Source: Sphaeroforma sirkka (lineage: Eukaryota > Opisthokonta > Ichthyosporea > Ichthyophonida). From it: a DNA stretch of 64,000 bases. The notes below the pieces were generated by a model. It did no database searches, had not been told where the DNA came from, and was given only the letters and a program-made list of their open reading frames with translations. The stretch lies in the NCBI GenBank assembly GCA_001586965.3, contig LUCW03001379.1:62001-126000 (forward strand). Reading direction: 5' to 3'. The stretch's first letter is position 1. Each line of letters begins with the position of its first letter. The position numbers were made by a program, and so were the translations under genes. Below, one piece after another: positions 15,252-26,783 of this stretch.

Positions 15252-16626
15252 ATATATAACAATAACATACATATGATGATATGATGATGATGATGTGGTG
15301 ATGTGTGTCGTGCATGCAATGCATATATTACATATGTTTATATATATACAATAATATATAATACGCATGCGTACGTATGAATGCATGGATGTACACATAT
15401 ATGCATACATTAGATATATACAAAATACATATACATCACATCCATATATGTTTATACATGGATAAGAGGCTAATGAATATGAGATATTCGATGATGTATG
15501 TATACATATATATATTAATACAATTATTATATACATATACATCATACATATTATTATGACTGCATGCATGCATGTATTAACATATACGTATATATATATA
15601 TTAATAATAATAATAATAATGGTATATTATTGTATTATTTATACGCATGTGTATACATATATATAAAAAATGCATGCATGTATTTTTTTGTATTATGTAT
15701 ATATGCATGCATGCATATAGCAATATAATAATATTATGTATATATTATTATATGTATATTAATATTATATATTATAATAATATTATAATAATATTAATAT
15801 TATATAATATATTATTATATATATTACATATTATTAATACATGCCAATAATTATTATTGGCTGGCATGTGCAATATATAATATTACATATAATAATATAT
15901 TATTGCCAATAATAATACATTATTGCTACATGCGTGATGCATGATGCAAGTGTGTGATGTGTGGTAATATGATGATGATGATGGTGATATTATTATTAAT
16001 ATTAATATTAATATATGTTATTAATATATATGTATTATATATCATTATAACATAATGGCATTATTATTGTACACTGTTATGTATGTACCAATACAATTCA
16101 TCACACATACATTATTATAATACATATGCATAATATTATTATTATTATCATATAATATGTATATTATATTACATATTATATGCATACCATGTATAATATA
16201 ATGCATCAATAATATAATTATTACACGCAATATTAATAATATTATGCATACTAATAGCATATTATTACAACCATATTATTATTATTATATTATTATTAAT
16301 ATGTAATATTATTATTATTATTATTATATATTATATGGTTATATTATTATATGTTATAATAATATATTATAATTATATTATGTACATGTGTAATGTATAT
16401 TATATACATGTTATGTACATGGCTATTATTAATATTATATTATTATTATGTTATTATATATATATATTATTATTATATATATATTATATATATATATATA
16501 TATACACATATATATATATCACATCCATGCATATATATATATATATATATATACAAGATATAGATACAGATCTGATGATGTTGTTGTCATTACATGGATA
16601 TAGATATGAATATAGATACAGACATG

Positions 16627-16712
<86 letters not shown>

Positions 16713-16834
16713 TATTATATATATACATAGATCGATAGATAGATAGATAGATAGATAGATCGATCGATAGATAGATAGATTGATAGATAGATAGATAGAT
16801 GGATGGATGGATGGATGGATGGATGGATGGATGG

Positions 16835-16873
<39 letters not shown>

Positions 16874-16874
16874 C

Positions 16875-16924
<50 letters not shown>

Positions 16925-17144
16925 TAAATTAAACAGTAATACTACTACACTTACGCGGCGATCATCCAGACAGTGCATACCTTAAGATCTTCTCGTCTAA
17001 TAAATCGCGAACCCCTTGGAGAGCATTTCCAATATATTGTGGAGGTAGTGCTACATACATTCGTACGTTCATCTTTTTGAAACACGAAGCATCGCTATCA
17101 ACAGCGACAACGTCGCCTGTCGTGGCTTTAACAGTTTCAACCAT
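11381..17144 (-). CDS. POLR1F: RNA polymerase I subunit RPA43 (POLR1F/TWISTNB), six exons
   Basis: Exons 17144-16981, 14807-14656, 13611-13521, 12875-12774, 12324-12261 and 11803-11381, all GT-AG with phases 2, 1, 2, 2, 0 that agree, giving 331 aa (family about 330-340). The N-terminus is the Rpb7-like tip domain ([19 protein letters not shown], then LLDEKILRY joined to [15 protein letters not shown]). Next comes the OB-type segment [20 protein letters not shown] followed by VSIPKNF, the most diagnostic match to RPA43. Exons 4-5 give the later strand regions ([39 protein letters not shown]). The last exon is an acidic linker and a Lys-rich tail ([11 protein letters not shown]), typical of nucleolar Pol I subunits. 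In the Pol I stalk RPA43 pairs with RPA14 or its counterpart and contacts Rrn3/TIF-IA for rDNA initiation. The start is the ATG at 17144; the two preceding in-frame codons are not ATG. Confidence 0.93.
12862..13165. repeat. 55-bp tandem array spanning the acceptor of POLR1F exon 4
   Basis: Copies of TCGTAtATCAGATCACTGTGTAG-like sequence start near 12861, 12914, 12969, 13024, 13079 and 13134 (spacing 53-55). The first copy is the real 3' splice site and first codons of exon 4 (exon starts at 12875 reading leftwards). The others lie within intron 3. Confidence 0.85.
14430..14658. repeat. 76-bp tandem array abutting the donor of POLR1F exon 2
   Basis: Units starting ACCAACCTTATACCC or similar lie near 14432, 14503 and 14579. 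The same border sequence (TTTATGTTTAaCCAT on the plus strand) recurs at the real donor at 14651-14659. The unit therefore includes the 5' splice site of exon 2. Confidence 0.75.
15077..16925. repeat. 1.8-kb microsatellite domain in POLR1F intron 1
   Basis: Consecutive blocks: (TA)n at 15077-15130 and 15180-15260, a TAATAT/ATTATT-rich stretch at 15590-16500, (TA)n at 16630-16706, (GATA)n at 16733-16800, (GATG)n at 16799-16833, then (TA)n, (TG)n and (TA)n to 16920. Together they make up most of the 2.17-kb intron 1. An imperfect palindrome (ACATGCCAATAAT arms) lies at about 15839-15870. Confidence 0.95.
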
Positions 17145-18188
17145 TTTCAACCACCGGTTAAATTAAGTGTTGATGTAGTGACGGGGGTCAAACTTGTCGA
17201 TGCACAATTTTGAGGACCACCTGATATTAATTACAAAGACGCTTGGGTACAAATCGACTTCTGGTGTCCTAAGTATGTGCGTGTCCGGAAACCGATTATG
17301 TTATTTGCGGGCACATACAGTAAGCTTGCATTGCGCGGAAAGTGGTCTACAGGTGGAACATTACTACTTCTGTATCAAAGGGTAATACGAGGTGCACGTG
17401 CTTCCATTCGCAAGCTATTAATAGACCTGATATGACCTACCAATGGCAGATGAATATCTATATTTAGAAAATGAGACATTTTACGCGGGATCCTTGGTAG
17501 TCATGATTTCTACGAGACTACATACAAGTTTATAACTCTATGGCAGGCATTTTGTAATTAAAAAAATACACATATTGAGCCTGATGAAATTGATTGTGTA
17601 ATAAACACCCACACGTAATAAGTATCCTGTACGCAAGATGCGTAAAGACATACATACATCTCGAGGGTTATATACAAGTAGCTTGGCAATTGTTAACGTT
17701 ACGAAGTCGAGGCCATTCGCATAGTTCTCTGTTTCTTTTACGTCGATAGAATTGTAGCGTCAGCTATTATTTGGAACAGCGTCAAATCTTACAGTGCACG
17801 GCAAGTGAGCTTCAGTCACCAAGCGAAGTATTGTGAAAGTATATGCAACTGTTGTACATCTACCTGCGCATAAGCTGGCTTGCCCTATCATTAAAACATA
17901 TACAGACAGGCTCGATGAGTCCGCACCTATGACGTTTTAGCATCGGTATCACACGTATTCAAAGGTTCTGCATAGGGGTTGTTAGCCGGTGGTAGTTGAT
18001 GGCATCACTACCTTGCAATATAGCGGTTGTACTCAATGTTGGTAGTATCCTTCTCCACTCCCGTTTAACCGCTTATGGTGAGTACAGTCTTAGTGTAGCG
18101 CTTATTACTGTACACTTGTCTGAGCCATTCGAGGGACTTCGGCGAGATAGTGGGAGGGCCAACGCATAGCTACAAGACTTGTGGCACT
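17145..18188. promoter_or_regulatory. Divergent upstream region shared by POLR1F and GTF2H1
   Basis: The two ATGs face away from each other across 1,044 bp with no coding signal or long repeats, unlike the introns on either side. It must contain both promoters and 5' UTRs. No clear TATA box was singled out. Co-regulation of a Pol I subunit and a TFIIH subunit (TFIIH also works in Pol I transcription) is an inference from arrangement only. Confidence 0.5.
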
Positions 18189-21100
18189 ATGAATAATGCC
18201 AACGACCACGAGACCATTGGTCGTAGCATTGTGCTATCCGCAACACCCAACGAACAGAATCTGTTCGAGTGCAATGTAAAACTCGTCAGAAAAGACACAG
18301 ACTGGACTATCGGACTGTTTATTTTCAGTGAGGGTATCTACTTTGTCCAACAGGGATCCGATAAGGTATGGTTTCACAGTGTGTTGTGGTTTTAGTAGCT
18401 AATGTCGAGTCTTACTTGGTATACTGTTTCTGGTGCTGTATTATTCTGGCTAAATCTGATCTCGAGTGTCCATCATAGACAATCCTTTCTCACGGTTTGC
18501 TGCGTACCTGACTACTGCTGCTGTGCTGGTGTTTAAATCATATTCGTCGATATAACGCGCAGATTGTTTGATTCTCGTCGCAGATATCACTTAAATACAT
18601 AACTAGTTTATATCACTCATATACAAAACTAGTATATGCCACTAAAATATCCAACTAATTTATAGCACTCAAATACACAACTAATTAATTACATTAAAAT
18701 ACACAACTAGTGTAAAACACTCATACACACAACTAGTGGATATCACTAAAAGGCATAAACTAATGTAAAACACTAAAATACACAACTATTGTATACCACT
18801 ATAATACACAGTTAGTGCATATCACTCAGACAGACAACGAATATACAACACTAAAGTACACAACTATTGTGTATTACTCACATACACAACTAATGCATAA
18901 CACTAAGATACACATCTAATATATAACACCAAAATACACAACTAATGTGTATCACTCACATACACAACTAATGTATAACACTAAGATATACATTTAATAT
19001 ATATCACTAAAATACACAACAAATATGTATCACTCACATACACAACTACTGTATAACACTAAGATACACATTTAATATATAACACTAAAATACACAACTA
19101 ATGTGTATCACTCACATACACAACTAATGTATAACACTAAGATACTCATCTAATATATATCACTAAAATACACAACTAATGTGTATCACTCACATATACA
19201 ACTAATGTATAACACTAAGATACACATCTAATATATAACACTAAAATACACAACTAATGTGTATCACTCACATACACAAGTAGTGTATATCACCATGATA
19301 CACATCTATTGTACAGCACTAAAATACACAACTAATGTATAACTCTAACATACACAACTAATGTATGTCACTCATATCACCAATAACATCACCATATACT
19401 TCTCATGACTATCGCACATGTGTCTGCAGGTTATAATGATTTCTATGAATAGCATCACCACCATCTGCCTCCCATGACTATCGCACATGTGTCTGCAGGT
19501 CATAATGATTTCTATTAATAACTCCACCACCATACACCTCTCATGACTATCGCACATATGTCTGCAGGTTATAATGATTCCCATTATGGACATCACAAAC
19601 GTACGCCCGGGAAAACCGGGAGCAAAACAGGTCAAGTTGCAGATTAAACGCAGTTTCAAGACTAAAACGGGAGAGACTAAAGATGTGCCGTACACATTTA
19701 TCTTCCCCGAAGCACAATCGAATGCCCAGGTTTGTCGGAACGTGCCTATCTCCTACATACGTTTAAAATCTCAAGCATTAACATAACGTATGAAAATTTG
19801 TTGTGCATGGCTGCTTGCCACGTGATGCGTATTGGTGGATACGTTTGTCCCTATACACACTTCCATACACTCCTGACCAATCCCTACGTACCGTTCAAAT
19901 ACATCTGGGTAGACCCAAAACATATATACAGACGATAGTTATCTACATCCTACACATGCGCAAGGGAAGACCCCGATGCCATATAGTGATACCCTCTTAT
20001 ACTAACACACACGCACAGGAACTTATGAACAAATGTCGAGACGTGCTAGTGACTCTCATGTTCAAGCGGCTGAAGCCCGAGGATCGGCAGAAGCACTTCG
20101 ACAACTTAACACTGGAGCAGAAACAAAAGCTCACAGCCCTCAACACAGACGAGAGTCTCAAGCGACTGCACAGACAGCTGGTGGGGGGAGGCACTCTGAC
20201 CGACGACGAATTCTGGAGTGAGAATATGGTGTGTGAGATGTGTGTTAGGTGTGCCGGTGGTATGGTATGGTATGGTATGTGTGGTGTGTGGGATGTGTCT
20301 AAGGCGTGCCGGTGGTATGGTATGGTATGGTATGTGTGGTGTGTAGGATGTGTGTTAGGCGTGTCGTTGGTATGGTATGGTATGGTATGTGTAGTGTGCG
20401 TTAGGTGTACTATTGCTATGGCCTATAGAGCGCCATGGTCGTTGCATCTAATCATATGCCGTGTGGACTGTGTGTCTAGCAGAATCCATCGTTGATGCTA
20501 GTTTGCTGCGTCATGCTTTCATTCCTGCCTACACCACCTATTGCTGGCGTTGGTACCTCATGGATGGGGATATGGTGGGCGTACATGGCGTGTGGGATGT
20601 GAGCAGTAGTGTATGGTTATGTACACGCAGAGCTGTTGTGTATTTGTTGCTATAGGGTGGGAGTGTCTTTGAGCGTACCGTGTGTAGGGCCTTCATTGCA
20701 GGGGTTTCCGAAACTGGAGGTGGCTGTCGTAGTAACTCCAGCGGTTTATTTCGGTCACAGTGGGCGAGTTTGTTCTGGTTTAGGTATCTCATGCGTGTGT
20801 GAGGTGCGTGAATCACTGGTGGGTTGATGTACTGTGATCTTTCAGTCGGGTGTTTGTACTACTGATGGGTTGACATTTAGTGTTCAGCACATGTGAACCA
20901 TTGAGCGTTTATACTACTGATGGGTTGGCATACAGTTTACAGTGCATGTGAACTGTCGGGTGTTTGTACTACTGATGGGTTGACATTTACTGTCCAGTAC
21001 ATGTGAACCTCCGGGTGTTTGTACTACTGACGGGTTGACGTTTAGTGTGCAGTACATGTGAACTGTGGGGTGTTTGTGCTACTGATGGGTTGACATTTAT

Positions 21101-24100
21101 TGTGCAGTACATGTGAGCTGTCGTGTGTTTGTACTACTGATGGGTTGACATTTAGCGTTCAGCACATGTGAACTTTTGGGCGTTTGTACTAGTGATGGGT
21201 TGGCATACAGTTTACAGGACATGTGAACTGTCGGGTGTTTGTACTACTGATGGGTTGACATTTGCATTTATGCGCAAGTGTCCGAGCGTGTGGTCAGTGG
21301 ATATAGCGAGTGTTGTATGTTGAGCGCGTAAAAGCAACGGTTACTACCACACAGTCATACAAACACTGCATGCACTACCATACTGCAGCAATATCTCGCC
21401 GCATATGGCCTGTTAAAGTGTCACACACTCATAGTACTTAATCACACAATCTTTACACTTCATAGCGCCCTCGGCGCTTAATCACACACTATTCGCACTT
21501 TATTCCACCCACAGCACTTAATTACACGAACTTCCCTCTGTGTTACACACACAGAACTTTACACAATCTTTCCGCTTAATAGCGCCCTCAACGCTTAGTC
21601 ACACAATATCATATTTGCTCTGTATAACATCCATAGCACTTAATTACACAATCTTTCAACTTTGTTACACTCTCAGCATCTAATCACACAATATTTTCAC
21701 TTTATATCACCCACAGCACTTAATTACATAATCTTTCAACTTTGTTACACTCTCCGCATCTAATCACACAAAATTTTCACTTTATACCACCCACAGCACT
21801 TAATTACACAATCTTTACACTTTATTACACTCTCAGCATTTCATCACAATGTTTTCCCATTATGTCACCCACAGCACTTAATTACACAATCTTTACATTT
21901 TATTACAGTCACAGCATTTCATCACAATGTTTTCACTTTATGTTCCTCACAGCGCTTACTTACACAATCTTTACACTTTATTACAGTCACAACATTTCAT
22001 CACAATGTTTTCCCTTTATGACACCCACAGCACTAACTTGCACAATCGTTACACTTTATTACAGTCACAGCATTCCATCACAATGTTTTCACTTTATGTC
22101 ACCCACAGCACAATTACACAATCATTACATTCTATTCAGTCACAGCATTTCATCGAAATGATTTCACTTTATGTCACCCAAAGTACTTACTTACACAATG
22201 GTTACAGTGTTACACCCACAGCACTCAATCACACAATCTTTCCTCTGCGTTGAAGTACTTCACACCCACAGCGCTTGCTCACACAATCGTTCCTCTGCTG
22301 CGATTGATATCAAGTGCTCTGCCGTGTGCCAATACGTATTGATTGCAGAGCGGTAGTGCCCTCGCCACAGCAAACACCGCAACAGACTTCAAACACCTAC
22401 GACACTTCTGACAACTATGACAACTATAACACCCATGACACTTATGTCACCTATGACACCTATGACACCACACACAATTATCGTCACAGGTGCCTTTTTA
22501 ACAAAGTACCATTGTAATGGACATACGCCAACATTTTAACTCCACCTACACGAAATGCCTTGTAATTTCGTGCACATATCATCCTTGCGCTGTTGCGCGC
22601 AGTTGTCACTATCGGAACGCCATATAACAGGGCCACAACCAAACTCCACGCCAACAATCTCTGGTTCAAGCACCACTAGCATTACATCCTGCCAGTAACT
22701 GCCACTGCAGTTGACATAGGTGCTTTCAGTCCCTTATAGACATGGGAGATACACTTGTATAAATGCGTGTATATGCTCACCGACTATCTTCCTTCCCACT
22801 GGCACAGAATGCGCTCCCTCGCGCAAACTCTGATCAACTGCAGGACGGCATATCCCCAGCCACAGTAAACCCAACACCAGACTCTTCTGGTACCAATACC
22901 ATCAGTATCACATTCACCCCGAGCGTCATCAATAGCATATTCAAGCTCTATCCCTCTGTCAAGCACATGTACGCTGAAACGGTGCCGAAGAAGGTGTGTG
23001 TACGTGCGAAATATAGTGTGTGGTCACCGTAGTACCCCACAATTACTCTGCACTCGATTTATACGTAGTTGGTGTGTATGTTGTTGCGTGCATGTTCAGA
23101 TTGACACTGTGTTTATTTGTATCACGTATGTCTGTAGTAGCAGGCATTGTGTGCGTGCGTCTTAGGTGTAGTATTGACTTCGATCGCTCACTTCAATTGT
23201 AGAGCTGTTGAAGGAGCGGTTCGAATTACTATTCATATGCACGTGTGAGATAATTTGGAGCATACATTGATTTGTGCCACGTACACATCACAGTATATAG
23301 GGAAATTATCTACATCCTATAAAATATAAATTAACACTGTACACGCATATATGTGTATGAAAAAATATAGATTTTTTTGGGCAATTGCACTGTTCATGGT
23401 CGCAATCCGCCCTGGAGAGGTTATGTGAGTTATAGACACTCTATTTGAATATATATATATATACATATATATATATATGCATCTAAACATTCGTACTGTA
23501 CATACATACCATGCGCTTGTGTTATACATGATCTATCTGTATATGCATCTGAACATACATCCCATGCACTTGTACCATATACATAATGTATCTAAATATG
23601 CAGCTGAGCATACATACCGTGCTACTGTACTGTATTCATATTTCCCTTTACGATGAATACATACGTGATATTTAACCTATCGACTTGGCATGCACATTCG
23701 CATGTGATTGCAGTACACCCCTGAGAAGTTCTGGGAGAAATACCTCCAGTCCCAGCGCATCCACGAACGCAATGCGCACCTCAAATCCCAACCCAAACAA
23801 GCCAGCAGCACAGAGGTGGATGTTTACGCACGGGCCAGGCAAGAAGAACTGAAATGTAAGGGACATCACGAACGGGTGTGCAGTTGGGTTTTTAGTTTTG
23901 GTATGTATACTTGGTCTGCTGCACTGGTAAGACTGTGTACCTGTGTTTGTGTTTGACCTGAAAATCAGTTGCTCTTCTCTGGTGCTGAACACATGCCGCT
24001 GAAATTGGGGCAGCCCCCCGAAGATAGGTGTCTTATAAATCAAATTACTCTCGACGTGTATTGGAATTTGAAATGCTACTTTCATATGCCTTGAATGTTG

Positions 24101-26712
24101 CAACAGCTTACAAGCGCAAGTTGAGAGAGAAGAGCAAAGAAATCGGAAACATGTACGACCTGAGGTCTGATAAAGTCGATGAGGTAAGGCATGACTAAAT
24201 GCAGTTAGGGATGCAACTAGCCAGCAATCTCAATGCGAGATAATACATAATCTCTGGATTCGAGTATGCACTTTATTTCTCATTTTGTCGACATAAGCTG
24301 TCGATAAGCAGACCAGAGCACAGACTCACTTGAGCGGCTACAGTGAGGTATCGCGGACAATACCTATAAATATACGATCTAGTGGTTGACATGTGTGCCG
24401 ATAAGCTGACTGGAGCATATGCTTACTTAAAGGGTAACAATGACATAATATGGACAATGCCTTCTCGGCTCCTGGTGTGCGCCCCAGCCCATCGTCAAGG
24501 GGCCAGTGGCTTCCACACAGGCAATCCTGTTGATTGATTGCTTGCTGTGCACGGGCCACTAAGACTCAAAGTGTCAAACACTCCTGGTTATTTGTCCAGT
24601 ACTACGCAGAGGATGAGCCCAAACAGAAGAATGCGCAGCAATCGCTCTTCTCCAAAGTCAATAGTCAGTCGGGGCTCTTCACAGATGTTTCAGACACAGC
24701 CTTGCCCGTTATCAGAGTTAAACGCAATGTGAGTCAGCGTTTGTTGTATATGACATGGACGTGTGTTATTGAACAAGAATACACTTTCTATTTGCTATCG
24801 TATGTTGCATGTGCCGTGTATGTGTGTCATCGAACTACAACACACTTCCTATCTTATATCGTTTTTTGTATGTACCATAGCGTATGTCATTGCACTTAAA
24901 CACACTTCCTATTGTACTCATCGTCGTGGCATGGCTCTGGAAGCTCAGGAGTTAGTAGTGGTGTAACCACGTATACTTTTGTGTTTAATTTGTATTGAGT
25001 TGTGTGATTTCGGAATCTTCCACGTGACACACGCTGTGAAATACTACTTAGTGTGGAGTGTTGCTGGGGACCTATACTTAGCAAGCGACTGTTGCCATGG
25101 CAACGGTGGTCATTCGGCCATCGAATGATGTTCTGAACTGCGTGGCATTGCGTTCGTCTGAGTTGCAGCAACCGCTCTTATGTATAGGCAATAATATAAT
25201 GTTTATGCACATATCTACCATTAATACGATGGTGTTTATGCACAAATCTACCATCGATATAATGATGGTTATGCAAATATCTACCATTAATATGATGGTG
25301 TTTATGCAACAGAGCTACCATCGATATGGTGATGTTTATGCAAATGTCTACCATTAATAGATGGGGTTTATGCACAAAGCTACCATCGATATGATGATGT
25401 TTATGCACATATCTACCATTAATATGATGATGTTTATGCACAAAGCTACCATCGATATGATGTTTATGCAAATATCTACCATTAATATGATGAAGTTTAT
25501 GTAAATATCTACCATTGATATGATGATATTTATGCACATATCTACCATGAATATGATGATACTTATGCACATATCTAACATTAGTATTATGTTGTTTATG
25601 CACCTATATACCATTGATATGATGTTATTTATGCACAGAGGATGTTTATGTAAACATATGTCATCAATAAGTTGCTGATTTTGCACATAACTACCATTAC
25701 TATGACCATGTTTATGCTGTGGCTGTCTGTTTTCCATACGATTGTCCGTTTCGATTTCCGTTTTTTGATCTTTTTTTTTTTGTGATATTTCTAGCTTTGT
25801 TCGGGCGGCATTCTGCACATGTGGCTAGCACTGCAAACCCCACACTTTCTAGCACATCCATCCTATACATGGCGCATGTTTTCTGATAGAAAATGTGACC
25901 AGTCACGAGACCTGTTGGTACACTGTAGGTGACCCCATGGTTTAGCGGAATATCGCGATGTACTGAGGTATTTGAGTGTCTGTGGGTGCATGGAGGACGC
26001 GTACTCTCCTACACCTGTACATAAAATAGACTGGATGTATCCATTGGACCGAAAGAAGTGGCATCGAAGTGGGCCTAATTTCTGCACGGTGAAAGACACT
26101 AATGTCCCTCCAATATTGCCTGCACAGGATTCAAATGCATCAGCGAATGAACCTGACGCAATCAGACAAGACGAAAAGCCCCACAAAGTCCCCAGTGTAT
26201 GTTGCTCAACACTCAGCATACCTGAAAGTGTCCGCATTTTACCTATTGGTGCTTTCTTGTATAGCCAAACTCGTACCACGTGGTTGTGTATACGAGGATG
26301 TGTATGTAGACGTGGTTAAGCATGCTGTTATGTACTTACTTTATATAGCTGTGCAAGATTGATATTTATACATCGCTACGGTTGTGTGTGCGCGTGGTTG
26401 AGTTGATGGTGTCTATTGTCTTGCCCACTATAGAGATTGTAGATAGATATACACTAAGCTACCTGAGATTGCATATATGTGTCAACACTAAGTAACTAGA
26501 GATAGTATAGATACATATACCCTATACTACCTGAGATTGTATAGATATGTAAACACTAAGCAATAAGAGATTGTATATATATATATATGTACATTCACCT
26601 ACCAGAGATGATATAGATATGTATACACTAAGATAAAAAGATCGTATAGATATATATACACGAGACTACCAGAGATTGTATAGATATATGTACACAAAGC
26701 TACCAGAGACCG

Positions 26713-26783
<71 letters not shown>

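Noticed and set aside
18595-19375. CRISPR-like array
   Set aside because: Units are directly contiguous without unique spacers, within an intron of a eukaryotic gene.
21742-22253. Frames of 108-139 aa with repeated His/Phe/Ser/Tyr
   Set aside because: They are the 75-bp tandem array in GTF2H1 intron 3.
26128-26196. Possible 69-nt GTF2H1 exon ([20 protein letters not shown]...) with AG and GT borders
   Set aside because: It keeps frame but would split the KRN-QNHG join that matches p62, and the total length already fits without it; an alternative exon cannot be excluded.
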